A stretch of 64,000 nucleotides of DNA from Oceanospirillum beijerinckii DSM 7166 (GTDB lineage Bacteria > Pseudomonadota > Gammaproteobacteria > Pseudomonadales > Halomonadaceae): the NCBI RefSeq assembly GCF_000422425.1, contig NZ_AULT01000005.1, positions 124,001 through 188,000 of the forward strand, read 5' to 3'. Below the pieces are notes generated by a model. That model was given only the letters and a program-made list of their open reading frames with translations, had not been told where the DNA came from and did not search any database. Of the stretch, positions 38,627-48,953 are shown piece by piece. Numbering within the stretch: position 1 is the stretch's first letter; every line of letters begins with the position of its first letter. Made by a program: the position numbers and the translations under genes.

Positions 38627-38761
38627 ATGTTGCTACGCTTACCTCATCGCTGCAAGAATTTGTCTTGTCGCAAGCTGACGTTTAATAAGAACCTCTTTTG
38701 TCCAAAATGTGCATTGCCAATTAAACCTTCCAGTGACAAAAAATGGCTAACAGCTGCTTAA
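38627..38761 (+). CDS. Small zinc-ribbon-like protein (44 aa)
   Basis: A 44-residue basic protein with an ideal AAAAAGGAG ribosome site five bases before the ATG. Four cysteines form two knuckles: HRCKNLSC (C9, C14) and FCPKCALP (C25, C28), typical of a rubredoxin-like or zinc-ribbon mini-domain. The tail is KPSSDKKWLTAA. A terminator hairpin overlaps its last codons and ends in a T-run, so it forms a neat monocistronic unit. I do not know its function; small zinc ribbons are often RNA, ribosome or polymerase partners. Confidence 0.75.
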   Translation: MLLRLPHRCKNLSCRKLTFNKNLFCPKCALPIKPSSDKKWLTAA

Positions 38762-38780
38762 TATAGCTGTTGGCCTTTTT
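38749..38780 (+). terminator. Intrinsic terminator of the zinc-ribbon gene
   Basis: AACAGCT (38749-38755) and AGCTGTT (38765-38771) form a 7-bp stem with a 9-nt loop, followed by GGCCTTTTT. The stem overlaps the last codons of the small gene. Confidence 0.75.
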
Positions 38781-39066
38781 GAGAATGCGATCTTAATTTT
38801 CCAGACTGTTACGGGCCTTTCCTGGCTCTTTTAATCACTGAGCTACTGTATTGGGTACATAATAAATAGGCCTTGCTTCGTTGCCAGGGGGGTATCGCTC
38901 TCTTTTCTGACTTTGTAGCCTTGTGCTTAACTGCCCTAGTGAAGAGCACACTGGGTCGGGTGAGTAATTTAAGGTCTATACTCACTTGAGCAATAGCTGC
39001 TCATTATTTTCCGACCTTTTATTGATATATTCAGTGCTTTGCTGAGTGCTTATCCTGGAGATCGTT
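38762..39066. other. 305-base intergenic region before the exported-protein gene
   Basis: No gene is visible beyond the terminator tail at its left end. It should contain the promoter of the gene starting at 39067. Confidence 0.4.
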
Positions 39067-40347
39067 ATGGTTCGTAAGTTAGCTGTTAGATTTTTATCAA
39101 TTCCACTGTTGACTGCGGGTCTTGCAGTAAGTGCGATATCTCCATTCGCTATTGCTGCCGACGATACCTTTATTGTACAGAGAGGTATTGTAGGCAAAGG
39201 GGAAGGCAATGATATTTATGTGCTTTCATCCAGCCTGATTGATACCAATGCTCAGATTACTATTTCAGATACTCAGGGTAGTAATAGTCTTCAATTGATT
39301 GGTGGCTTAAGTATTACCAGCTCTATTGTCGCATCTGACACTGTCCAGTTAACGTTAAATAATGGTGCGATTGTCACCGTTCTAGGTGCTGGATCTATGA
39401 GTTATACGCTGGGTGGCGATCCACTGAATGGTACTGCGGGCTCCAGTAAAAACTATCAAAGCTTTGTTTCAGATGCATTAGGGGCCAGTGTGCCTGTTAC
39501 AGGAACGGTCAGTGGCGGCTCATCGTTAATTAATGCAGATGGTTCTGCAGAGGTGTCTTCTGTGACTGATGGCGGTGAGGGAGCGGGTGGGGGCTATACT
39601 GAGATTGACTTTACAGTCGTGACTCATAGTGACATCGGTTTTGAGTCTATGAATCGTAAGATTGAGGTATTTGGTATCCCTATCTACGCTGCTTCTGGTG
39701 TCGACGAGTCCCGTTTGGTACACGCTGCTCACATCATGGCTCAGTATCTGGACAATGATGAAAATGGAGTCATTGATAATCAACCGGTACTGGACAGAAT
39801 GTTGGCAGCAAAGTCCTATCTCTTTATGTGGAAAACAGAGAGTGATATAGAGAGTTTTAATCCTCCTGATGGGATGGAGGGGCAGGATTTAGGGAATGAT
39901 GAAACGATCCCTGAGTGGCATACCAATGGGCATCAAGGACAGTTTGATGCCGCTCTTGAGGAAGTGTGGCACCTGATCACTCACAATGGCTACTCTGCTG
40001 AGTACCCTAATGTGTTTGGTGAAAGTGTTGGTACTTCCCTGGCTAATGCGATGGATATTGCTCGTGGAGGTCAGTTTATCACGATACCTTCTTCCTACCC
40101 TGGTAGCGCCTGGTATAGCTACGACGATGAAAGTTGTGATTATGCATGTATGGCGACGGAGTATTTTTATTGGGGTATGACATCCGTTTTGGGGGCTCAG
40201 AGTGGGCGCTTGTCTGAAATTCAGGAGGAGTGGCGTTTGAATACTCCTGCTTTAATGCAAAGCACAGATACTGCGCTATACAATCTGTTAACGGATAGTC
40301 AATATAAGCTACCTACGGTCTTGCCTGATGGCAGTTATAATCAGTAA
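39067..40347 (+). CDS. Exported protein with Ca-binding-like loop and degenerate zincin-like motif
   Basis: I start at the ATG at 39067 (426 aa), seven bases after GGAG. The signal peptide is MVRKLAVRFLSIPLLTAGLA with cleavage near AIAA. Residues about 45-140 form a beta-rich repeat domain (ITISDTQGSNSLQLIGGLSI; VQLTLNNGAIVTVLGAG) of a type that commonly accompanies DUF4214 proteins. The C-terminal domain has an EF-hand-like loop DNDENGVIDN near 230 and, near 298-310, EEVWHLITHNGY, which looks like an HExxH helix whose first His is Glu, followed by MATEYFYWG. A metal-dependent hydrolase is possible but unproven. The gene is convergent with a broken DUF4214 gene. Confidence 0.75.
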   Translation: MVRKLAVRFLSIPLLTAGLAVSAISPFAIAADDTFIVQRGIVGKGEGNDIYVLSSSLIDTNAQITISDTQGSNSLQLIGGLSITSSIVASDTVQLTLNNGAIVTVLGAGSMSYTLGGDPLNGTAGSSKNYQSFVSDALGASVPVTGTVSGGSSLINADGSAEVSSVTDGGEGAGGGYTEIDFTVVTHSDIGFESMNRKIEVFGIPIYAASGVDESRLVHAAHIMAQYLDNDENGVIDNQPVLDRMLAAKSYLFMWKTESDIESFNPPDGMEGQDLGNDETIPEWHTNGHQGQFDAALEEVWHLITHNGYSAEYPNVFGESVGTSLANAMDIARGGQFITIPSSYPGSAWYSYDDESCDYACMATEYFYWGMTSVLGAQSGRLSEIQEEWRLNTPALMQSTDTALYNLLTDSQYKLPTVLPDGSYNQ

Positions 40348-40429
40348 GAGTGGTTAACATCGGATCTCAGGTGCCGGATATACTGCCTTTGTTAGGCAGG
40401 TATCCTGCACCCGTTGTTTATTGCAGTAA

Positions 40430-41327
<898 letters not shown>

Positions 41328-41956
41328 ATTCTTCTCCGTTAGTGTTAACCACCAGTTTTGGTGGTTTATTTTTTATTGAAGTGAGCATAGACCGGCTTGC
41401 TCATAGGCAATGCTGAAACTATAGGCACTACTGAAGCTATAGGCACTGGTGTGCAAATAGCCAGGGCTCATCATATGTGGCACTATTTTAACCAACAGTT
41501 TAAGAGTTAAACTACACATAAGGTATTTACTTTGTTGCAGCAAGTATTTTTGGGAACTGGTTGGCCCGAGTAAGGTGGATTTTCTGGAGCCGATCTGGAA
41601 AACGGTACTATCCAATAAAGCCCTGTTGCTGATGTTATGGCAGATGTTTCCCTATCATCCGAACCTGCTACCAGCCTGATTACCCAAGACTCTTCGCGCT
41701 TTTTGCCTCATATCATTCTGGGTTAGGCTGATCGGTTAGGTACAGAGCTTCCTGATCCTCTTACCGTCCTTGTCCCATTATCCTGATTCATTATTTCCGC
41801 AAACATCACTCCCTACTCTTTTTCTGTAATCCTCAGAAATAGCCCCATAAAGCCAAGTGGACAACGTAACTTAGCCAACTGGTCCTATTGGACCCATGCA
41901 ATTTTTCTTACTCTGCCAGAAAGACAGTTTCAACGGGCAACAGGTAGATAGAAAAG
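41328..41956. other. 629-base intergenic region upstream of safE
   Basis: No supported gene; an 80-residue minus-strand frame at 41373-41615 lacks a ribosome site and has repetitive Ser/Tyr ends. The right end contains the candidate operator at 41879-41894. The left end holds the ribosome site and promoter of the DUF4214 gene. Confidence 0.45.
41879..41894 (+). promoter_or_regulatory. Candidate TauR-type operator upstream of safE
   Basis: CTGGTCCTATTGGACC contains the palindrome GGTCC-N4-GGACC, 62 bases before safE. Related words occur upstream of tpa (TGGTCCTTA at 49199) and before the YeiH-like gene (CTGGTTCTAA at 52847). TauR of Rhodobacter capsulatus is known to bind direct repeats of CTGGACYTAA, which is similar. 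The link is inferred. Confidence 0.4.
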
Positions 41957-42709
41957 ATGGAAGTGGTTGAGTTATCCGGTTTAAGTCTGCTTTGGTTATC
42001 CCTGGCCATTGCGCTGGCCTCTATGATCACCTCGATCACGGGTATGGCCGGTGGTGTACTGATGTTTGCCGCCATGAGCGTCTATATGCCGGTGCGCCCG
42101 CTGGTGGCGATTCATGGCACGGTGCAGGTATTTAACAATGCGGCTCGCAGCTGGTTTCTACGTACCAGCATCCGCTGGGGGATGTGTATTCCCTTTGGTT
42201 TTGGTGCTGTTATCGGAGCGGTGCTGACCACCTTTTTTATTGTGCAGTATGTGGGGGAATTCTTCCCGCTGCTGCTGCTGGTGTGCCTGATTCTCTACAC
42301 CCTGTTTAAACCCAAAAAGATGCCGCACTTCAAAATCCAGGATAAGAACTTTTTCTGGGTCGGTATCGCGACGGGCAGCCTGGGCATTATTGCCGGGGCC
42401 ATTGATCCTCTGTTGGCGGTGTTTTTTATCCGTGATGACCTGACCAAAGAAGAGGTGGTGAGCAACAAATCGCTGATGCAGTTGTTTGCCCATCTGACCA
42501 AGATTCCGGCCTTTCTGTTTTTGGGTTTCTCTTTTCTTGATAACGCTGAGCTGATCGCTGTGCTAAGTCTGGCTGCTGTCGTGGGCGCCAAGCTGGGCGT
42601 GATCGTGCTGCGTTATATCAATACTCAAGTGTTTTTTACCTTGATGAAGGTCGCGCTGTTTTGTGCTGCCGGTCGCATTACTTATCAACTGATTCAAATG
42701 GGAGCTTAG
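41957..42709 (+). CDS. safE: TauE/SafE-family exporter (probable sulfoacetate exporter)
   Basis: A 250-residue inner-membrane protein with about eight hydrophobic segments and the family pattern ITSITGMAGGVLMFAAMS near residues 25-42 and GSLGIIAGAIDPLLAVFFI near 135-153. TauE/SafE proteins export sulfite or organosulfonates. It lies two bases before the aldehyde dehydrogenase gene (TAG, CC, ATG), so the two are translationally linked. In Neptuniibacter caesariensis taurine nitrogen is assimilated while sulfoacetate is released, using SafD and a SafE exporter. The adjacent safD- and tpa-like genes make sulfoacetate the likely substrate. Family membership is firm; the substrate is inferred from context. 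Confidence 0.82.
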   Translation: MEVVELSGLSLLWLSLAIALASMITSITGMAGGVLMFAAMSVYMPVRPLVAIHGTVQVFNNAARSWFLRTSIRWGMCIPFGFGAVIGAVLTTFFIVQYVGEFFPLLLLVCLILYTLFKPKKMPHFKIQDKNFFWVGIATGSLGIIAGAIDPLLAVFFIRDDLTKEEVVSNKSLMQLFAHLTKIPAFLFLGFSFLDNAELIAVLSLAAVVGAKLGVIVLRYINTQVFFTLMKVALFCAAGRITYQLIQMGA

Positions 42710-42711
42710 CC

Positions 42712-44082
42712 ATGAGCCAAACCTATTCCTTAGTGAACCCTTACAACAATGAGCCAATCGGCGAATACGAGTACACCTCGTGGGAACAGGTGGAGCAGAA
42801 ACTGGCTCTGCTGAAATCCGGCCATAAGACTCAACGTGATAGCGCAGCCTTTGAGCGCGCTAATGTGCTGCTAAAACTGTCTGAGTTGCTGAAAGCTAAT
42901 TCAGAAGAGCTTGCTCAGCTGATCACCCGTGAAACCGGTAAGACGATCTCTGACTCCCGTGTTGAGATGATGCGCGCGGTTAATGCGACGATTGCCTGTA
43001 GCGAAGAAGCCCGTCAGATTACCGGTGAAGCACTGGACTCCGATGCTTATGCCGCTATGGGTAAAAAGATCGGTATTGTCTGCTGGCGTCCACTGGGCAC
43101 CATCTTCTGTATTACGCCGTTTAACTTCCCGATCAATATCGCGATTCACAAGATCGGACCGGCCTATGCGGCGGGTAATAGCGTACTGTTTAAACCGGGT
43201 CCGCAAAATACCGCCACGGCTCAGCGTCTGGTTGAGCTGTGCTATGAAGCCGGTATGCCGGAAAACGTACTGCAGTTCTGTATGCCTGAGATGAAAGAGC
43301 TGGATCGTTTAAACGGTCACTCGGATGTGAATGCCATCAACTTTACCGGCGGTACTGCAGCGGCCAATGCTATTGCCGCCGCAGCCGGTTATAAGAAATT
43401 GCTGCTGGAACTGGGTGGTAATGATCCTTTGATCATCATGGATGACGCCGATCTGGAAGGTGCGGTAAAAGCCGCAATTAATCAACGTTTCGCCACCGCA
43501 GGTCAGCGCTGTACTGCCGCTAAACGTTTGTTTGTACATGAAAAAGTATACGATGCCTTCCGTGATCTGTTGGTCGAGAAAAGCTCTGAGCTGGTGGTGG
43601 GTGATCCAGCGAAAGATGAAACCTTTATTGGCCCTCTGATTCACCAGGGTGCTGCCGATCAGGTACGGGACTTTATCGAAGACGCTATTGAGCGTGGCGC
43701 GACAGTCGCTATGGGCAACAAGTACGAAGGTGCCTTTGTTTACCCAACCATTCTGGAGAACGTTGATCCTGAGTGTGAACTGATGGTGGAAGAGGCCTTC
43801 GGCCCTGTAATGCCGCTGTTTAAGTTTGATGATGTAGATAGCATTATCCCGATTATCAACAACACGGCTTACGGCCTGCAGGGCGGTATCTTCACCAATA
43901 ATCTGGCCCTAATTCGTCGTCTGTTTGAAGAGCTGGATGTGGGCACACTGGCCGCAAATGATGGCCCGGGTTTCCGCACCGAGCATTTTCCATTTGGTGG
44001 TGTAAAAGAGAGTGGTGTCGGCCGTGAAGGTATCAAATACGCCATTCGCGAGATGAGCTTTACCAAGACTCTGGTGTTGTAA
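42712..44082 (+). CDS. safD: Sulfoacetaldehyde dehydrogenase (aldehyde dehydrogenase family)
   Basis: A 456-residue NAD(P)-dependent aldehyde dehydrogenase. The ATG at 42712 follows GGGAG by six bases. Catalytic residues are visible: N138 in ITPFNFP, K161 in LFKPG, E233 in LLELGGNDP and the nucleophile C267 in GQRCTAAKR. The C-terminal ANDGPGFRTEHFPFGGVKESGVGREG is standard. In taurine-N assimilation SafD oxidises sulfoacetaldehyde to sulfoacetate. The neighbours safE and tpa support this; a succinate-semialdehyde or related dehydrogenase is the alternative. A 13-bp hairpin follows, then an opposite-strand cassette that separates this gene from tpa. Confidence 0.78.
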   Translation: MSQTYSLVNPYNNEPIGEYEYTSWEQVEQKLALLKSGHKTQRDSAAFERANVLLKLSELLKANSEELAQLITRETGKTISDSRVEMMRAVNATIACSEEARQITGEALDSDAYAAMGKKIGIVCWRPLGTIFCITPFNFPINIAIHKIGPAYAAGNSVLFKPGPQNTATAQRLVELCYEAGMPENVLQFCMPEMKELDRLNGHSDVNAINFTGGTAAANAIAAAAGYKKLLLELGGNDPLIIMDDADLEGAVKAAINQRFATAGQRCTAAKRLFVHEKVYDAFRDLLVEKSSELVVGDPAKDETFIGPLIHQGAADQVRDFIEDAIERGATVAMGNKYEGAFVYPTILENVDPECELMVEEAFGPVMPLFKFDDVDSIIPIINNTAYGLQGGIFTNNLALIRRLFEELDVGTLAANDGPGFRTEHFPFGGVKESGVGREGIKYAIREMSFTKTLVL

Positions 44083-44118
44083 GGCTCCGGCTCTTAGCTG
44101 TTGTATCGCTTAATCTCT

Positions 44119-44154
44119 CAGCTTTCCGGTGGATAAACCAGCACCGGAAAGCTG
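44119..44154 (+). terminator. 13-bp perfect hairpin after safD
   Basis: CAGCTTTCCGGTG (44119-44131) and CACCGGAAAGCTG (44142-44154) form a perfect 13-bp stem with a 10-nt loop, between the converging ends of safD and the STAND gene. No U-tract follows on either strand. Its strength still suggests a terminator or mRNA 3' end. Confidence 0.6.
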
Positions 44155-44167
44155 CGCTCAGCAATGT

Positions 44168-47100
44168 TTAAGCATATCCAGCTGTGAGAAAAATACTATC
44201 CGGTGTTTTTTCTCCAAGGAGCTTCTCCTTACGTTCCTTATTTTTCTCCTTGATAGCTTTTTTTCTGAGCTGTTCAAAAAGAGGGACAAAGTGCTGCCAT
44301 TGACTTTCAGTTGTTGGATTAACCGGTGTTCTGGCATCTATACAGGTCTGTAAGATTATTAAACAGCGCCAGAACTCTTCAGCGGAGTTTGCTGACCACA
44401 TATCATTTGCCCATTTTTGAGACCATTGATATTGATCGTATGATTTCTTCGCTATTCTTGCGGCATCTCCAACAATGTTTTGCTCTTCGATGTGTTTTTG
44501 GATGATATCGATGTTTTCAAATTGCTCTGGGTAAGAAGAAAATCCCATGATTGTTGCAGCATAAGCCTGGTCAAGCGTTGATGAGCTATTGGCCAGTTTA
44601 TCGGCAAACTCTTTTAAAAAGGCTTTTGCATCAAATCTCTCTGCAGCCAGTACTTCTTTTGCCAAGGCTTCGTTGTTTTCTGACTGCAGCAGTCTTTGCT
44701 CCCAGATAGATTTCATCGCTTCTGATGGAGCGCTGGACCATATCATTTCAATTGAATAATTCATCACTCCTTCGCTAGCTAAAGCTTTTTGAAAAAGAGC
44801 CACTGCTCTTTCTGGCCAGTCTTTTGAGATAAGATTTGCTACAACAAAAGAGATATTTTTCAATGCGGATATACGGTTGGGGTTAATATCCTCCAGTATC
44901 TCAAGAATCTGTAATAGTACAGCTGGAAATGAGTTTATAAGGAGCTTTAGTTTTCCACGGGATGTACTATCAAATAGATTAGATGGGGATACGTTCTGTC
45001 CTTCAACAAAAAATACACCAGATAAGTCTTCTTGCTCTCGACTGATAGTTATACCAGCGGTTTTCTGTATGCATAATAGAAAGTAATGGGCTAGCTGCTG
45101 GACTAACTCTTCCCCAACTTGCTCTGCTGCATAGAACCATGCCTCTTGAGAAATTCTTTTGATCATCTGTTCAACAGATAGTTCTCCTTTGGTGCAAGCT
45201 TTTATCAGTAGTACAGAGCCAAACCAGTTTTCATAGGTTCCTGCTTGTTCGTCACATGCCTTCCAGCTTCCTTGAGTATGCTTGTATCTGATAGTTCTAA
45301 GTTCATGTTTAATAGAGATTTCAAAGACATGAGCACGGAGTTTTGAGTCTTGAGCATTGCAGTAATATTGAGCCAAGGACTCAAACTCTTGAGTAATCGA
45401 TACATTGCCAAAAAGTATTGCTGTTAAAACCCCATAAGCAGCCCGCTCATCTTTGAGGTCCAGTTTATTTTGGATAAAATCTGTAATACCTTCATTTTCA
45501 AGCTTTAAGCAGGGAATGATATTTAGCAGATAAGTTGGGCCAAATATTGGATTGGTTAGACACTTTAGCTGTTCTGATGTTGATAAATGAGGAACTATAT
45601 ACCAAAGAAGGAACATTTTTAGAAATTCGTCATCTTGAGATATATCATCCATCATATTGGTACTAGTTGCCCGCTCCATAAGTTCGGTGGACATTTCTCT
45701 GGTCATTAAAGGAATACTGGATGTACCATTAAGGATCAGCTGGCGTAATGGGATTCCTGTTCGTGTCAGCAAGCCCGATAGTAATTCTCTGGCTTTTAAT
45801 TTCGCTATATCAGAATCAAAACGACAAGCGATAGGCAGGAAGCAGTTGTAGTCGATAGCTTCACTACTTTGACTCATTGTTTGCATAATGTTATTTGTTG
45901 ACAGGTTCAAGAAGAGCTTTATTCCACTATCAAAATCAATAGGGGCAACAATATTTGGATCTGCTGCTTGGGCCAGCTTCCAGCTATTAGGTTCTGGATA
46001 TTGCCATTCAAAAGTACGTAGTTTCTGTGTAATTTCTTTAGCTTCTAAGGCTGCTGCAAAGTCGCCAGTGGCATAGAGCATACGTACAATTGTCCACTGT
46101 CCTGCTGTTGATGTGTCTTCAGATCGTAGTGGCTTGATAGCTTTCAAAAAAGCTTGTTTTGTTAACTCTCGATCCATTCGATTAAAGCTTGTTAATTGAG
46201 AGAATGCTTCTCTTGCAAAGCTAACGCCCTCATCCAGAGTGAAGCTTAAGCCCAAAGCTATAAAGCTATCTGCGAAGTCTGCTAATGGTTTGCTTGCCAG
46301 TAGTTTGAGTGCTTGTGCCAATAAGGCCCCTACGTTTCCCGACGCCTCATTCATTTCATCAAGTAGATTTTTTTCAAAGGGTGAAAGTGATGAGAGCACA
46401 GCTTGAATCTTTTGCTTTCGATTATTTAAATGTTTCATATCCTCCGAGGTATTTACTCTTGGGAAGCGGCGAACCTGTTCGACAAAGTCTTTGTTATAGC
46501 TACGTAGCCATCGATGAATAATCGGCTCAATTACAAGCCAGCCTTCCTCTGATTGAGCTATTTGATATGCTGCTTCAGTTAACCAATCCTGATTTAGGTG
46601 CCGCTCTGATCCTAAAGTAATGAGTTTAAGTGTATTGAGAAGCTCTACTGGTTGTTTCTTTACAATCTCCACAAACTCGTCAAAGCGTTGGCTATCAAGA
46701 TTCTGTAGATTAGAGAAAGCCTTGAGCAAAACAGAAAAAATACTGGTGTTCAACGGATCTGAATCTAAGGCTGATATCATCAGAGAAGAAAAAATGACAT
46801 CAGCAGCCCTGTCCATCGAGCTAATAGGATCTATTAGCTGTTCAATTAGCTCATCAAGGTCGTATTCATATTGCTGGGCTTGCCACAGGTTATCAATCAA
46901 GGCATAGCCAAGCGCAAGTGCTAATCCTTCATCACGCAATTCATAATATTTGCCACGAGGGCCGCAGGTTTGAAAGAAGCGCGTTTCAATTACATTGTTT
47001 GAATCTTGTTGGAACTGCCGTGATATCTGTAATGGCGCTTGCTTTACCTTTTCTAAAACCTGTTTTGCGTGATCGCTCAACCTCTCCACTAAGTCGATCA

Positions 47101-48502
47101 GGTTTTCATCTTCGAATCTCTCTCTTTGTGAGGCTCTTAGGTGTTCAAAGAGAATTCGATCAGGAGTCAGGCCCTTCCAGGCAGAGTGGTCGTTCTGTGG
47201 GAGTGTTGTTACGGCAATCCCGAGTAATCTGGGATTCTTTAGGGTATTAAGTGTTGCTTTATCAAGCCAATGTTGCTTAATACCGTAATGCTGTAAGAGA
47301 GCATCTCGTTCTTCAGGTGTCCACTCTGGAACTGAAATTTGTTGAGGAGAAAAATTCAGTCCAGGACTGACCACTTTGCCCCAGAACTGTGGACGTACAG
47401 TGATGATAAGCTGCCCGCCAATCTTTATCAGACGCTCATTCAGACTATCAATTAATCTTGCCCAGTGAAGATTCTGTCGTTGATTGATGCCATCAAGCAC
47501 AAACAAGACAGGATTGTCAGTCGGTTGGTTCGACCATGCATTAAGTCTATGTTTCCATCTCTTTTTAGCTGGATCATCACTAGTACCACCACTTTGTTCG
47601 ATAAGTAGATCAATCAATAGATCATCCAGGTCTAGTGGTCTTAAACTTTCAAACTGTTCTGCACTGGCAAAAAGAGCTAACCCTTGATGCTCCAAACAGA
47701 TTTGAGCTGCAAGCCATGATTTACCATGGCCTTCGCCTCCAAGCAGGGCTACGGCCTTGTTCCTTTTTAGGCCTTGTCTGATCTGTTGTCTTAGCTCTTC
47801 ACGCAGTTCAGAAAATTCTGTTTGATGATTAACTGTCAGGGGTTGTCCCAAGCAATTTCTAGCAATGCTTGCAGAACTAAATGTGGTCTCTCTCCAGGCT
47901 TTATTATCTCTCTCCGCATGAGTCAGGGCTAAGACCGGTGTATTAAGATCAGATTTCAGCTTATTGAGCAGGGGAGAAAAGTCAGGGTGACACTTAATCT
48001 TTTGAAATATATCGTCAAGCTTTGTGGGGGCTGGTTGAAGTTCGCAGTACTCAATAAGGAAACTTTTTGCTGACTTATGTGCTGCTGTAATAGCGACAGC
48101 TAGTAGAGGCAGCGGTGTTTCAACCCAATCAAGAATAAGTGTAGAGATAGCATTCTTTTCACCATCGACTCTAAGGGCCATCTCCAGCTGTGTGCCTATT
48201 TCAGTTGTAGCACCAAGAATCCATAACCTGTCTGGGGAGGTATTGGTGCGAGCAAGGTCTGCTATTTTTGTAATGACTTCATTCCGGTGAATTTTTTCCG
48301 AATATCGTTTGGCTTCAAAGCAAATTGCATCATTTCTGAATGCTGAGTCACCGTCGATACCTCCCTGAAGTCCACTTGATGCCAGTCGAAAAGGTATGCC
48401 CGTTAATTCAGTGAGCACAACTCTAAGTAAACCCTCGAAACCATCAGCTCCTGCAGGCTTAAGTGTTAAAAGAATATCTTTAAGAGTATTTAGCTGTTCC
48501 AT
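44168..48502 (-). CDS. Large STAND-like NTPase with N-terminal nuclease-like domain (candidate defence protein)
   Basis: A 1444-residue soluble protein. Residues 18-150 look like a Mrr/PD-(D/E)xK nuclease: GADGFEGLLRVVL, then GLQGGIDGD (D50/D52) and ICFEAKRY (E63, K65). A P-loop NTPase follows: Walker A GGEGHGKS (255-262), Walker B VLFVLDGIN with D337, and sensor-like LIITVRPQFW (R370). The remaining 1000 residues are predicted helical repeat (HEAT/TPR-like), the usual ligand-sensing part of STAND proteins. The layout nuclease-STAND-repeat is that of Avs-type anti-phage sensors. It sits 49 bases downstream of vapC on the same strand and interrupts a taurine operon. Defence is inferred; architecture is read directly. 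Confidence 0.82.
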   Translation of the reverse strand: MEQLNTLKDILLTLKPAGADGFEGLLRVVLTELTGIPFRLASSGLQGGIDGDSAFRNDAICFEAKRYSEKIHRNEVITKIADLARTNTSPDRLWILGATTEIGTQLEMALRVDGEKNAISTLILDWVETPLPLLAVAITAAHKSAKSFLIEYCELQPAPTKLDDIFQKIKCHPDFSPLLNKLKSDLNTPVLALTHAERDNKAWRETTFSSASIARNCLGQPLTVNHQTEFSELREELRQQIRQGLKRNKAVALLGGEGHGKSWLAAQICLEHQGLALFASAEQFESLRPLDLDDLLIDLLIEQSGGTSDDPAKKRWKHRLNAWSNQPTDNPVLFVLDGINQRQNLHWARLIDSLNERLIKIGGQLIITVRPQFWGKVVSPGLNFSPQQISVPEWTPEERDALLQHYGIKQHWLDKATLNTLKNPRLLGIAVTTLPQNDHSAWKGLTPDRILFEHLRASQRERFEDENLIDLVERLSDHAKQVLEKVKQAPLQISRQFQQDSNNVIETRFFQTCGPRGKYYELRDEGLALALGYALIDNLWQAQQYEYDLDELIEQLIDPISSMDRAADVIFSSLMISALDSDPLNTSIFSVLLKAFSNLQNLDSQRFDEFVEIVKKQPVELLNTLKLITLGSERHLNQDWLTEAAYQIAQSEEGWLVIEPIIHRWLRSYNKDFVEQVRRFPRVNTSEDMKHLNNRKQKIQAVLSSLSPFEKNLLDEMNEASGNVGALLAQALKLLASKPLADFADSFIALGLSFTLDEGVSFAREAFSQLTSFNRMDRELTKQAFLKAIKPLRSEDTSTAGQWTIVRMLYATGDFAAALEAKEITQKLRTFEWQYPEPNSWKLAQAADPNIVAPIDFDSGIKLFLNLSTNNIMQTMSQSSEAIDYNCFLPIACRFDSDIAKLKARELLSGLLTRTGIPLRQLILNGTSSIPLMTREMSTELMERATSTNMMDDISQDDEFLKMFLLWYIVPHLSTSEQLKCLTNPIFGPTYLLNIIPCLKLENEGITDFIQNKLDLKDERAAYGVLTAILFGNVSITQEFESLAQYYCNAQDSKLRAHVFEISIKHELRTIRYKHTQGSWKACDEQAGTYENWFGSVLLIKACTKGELSVEQMIKRISQEAWFYAAEQVGEELVQQLAHYFLLCIQKTAGITISREQEDLSGVFFVEGQNVSPSNLFDSTSRGKLKLLINSFPAVLLQILEILEDINPNRISALKNISFVVANLISKDWPERAVALFQKALASEGVMNYSIEMIWSSAPSEAMKSIWEQRLLQSENNEALAKEVLAAERFDAKAFLKEFADKLANSSSTLDQAYAATIMGFSSYPEQFENIDIIQKHIEEQNIVGDAARIAKKSYDQYQWSQKWANDMWSANSAEEFWRCLIILQTCIDARTPVNPTTESQWQHFVPLFEQLRKKAIKEKNKERKEKLLGEKTPDSIFLTAGYA

Positions 48503-48551
48503 TGTAAAAACTCACTGTAGCTTTTCGAATAAGGGTGTGAAGTTGTGGATG

Positions 48552-48953
48552 TTATTGACCGTAGGGCAGTAGCATCAGGCCGAGGTGTTCAGCAAAGGGC
48601 TGAAAATCACGATCTGATTGCAGCAAGTTGATTTGGTTTTCAATGCAGTAAGTGGCAATGATTACATCAATGGTTTTTCTAACAGTAATGCCGCGTTTTC
48701 TAAGGAAACGAAAGTTTTCAGCACTCTTTATTGCGATGTTTTGGCCGAGTAGCGAGTGGATATCAAGTGATGAGAGCAGGGTTTTTGCGATATTAAAGTC
48801 TTTATCCTGTTTAAAGCCCTGTAACACTTCGGTCAATATCAGATCACCAATAATCAGATCGGACTGGCCAAGAGCTTGATCAAGAAAATCTGTGGCGGCA
48901 GTATGTTGGCCGTTAAAGTAGTCAATCCAGACTGAAGAATCGACCAGAATCAT
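48552..48953 (-). CDS. vapC: VapC-type PIN-domain ribonuclease toxin
   Basis: A 133-residue PIN protein. The acidic active-site set is visible: MILVDSSVWIDYF (D5), the Glu in ILTEVLQGF near 42, the Asp in KTIDVIIATYC near 99, and SDRDFQPF near 118. VapC toxins cleave tRNA or rRNA and are neutralised by VapB. The start codon overlaps the vapB stop by one base (TGATG), a standard coupled arrangement. The downstream STAND gene begins 49 bases after its stop, so the three genes may be one transcript. Confidence 0.93.
   Translation of the reverse strand: MILVDSSVWIDYFNGQHTAATDFLDQALGQSDLIIGDLILTEVLQGFKQDKDFNIAKTLLSSLDIHSLLGQNIAIKSAENFRFLRKRGITVRKTIDVIIATYCIENQINLLQSDRDFQPFAEHLGLMLLPYGQ

Noticed and set aside
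41373-41615. 80-residue minus-strand frame upstream of safE
   Set aside because: No ribosome site, repetitive Ser/Tyr C-terminus and no recognisable family; treated as non-coding.
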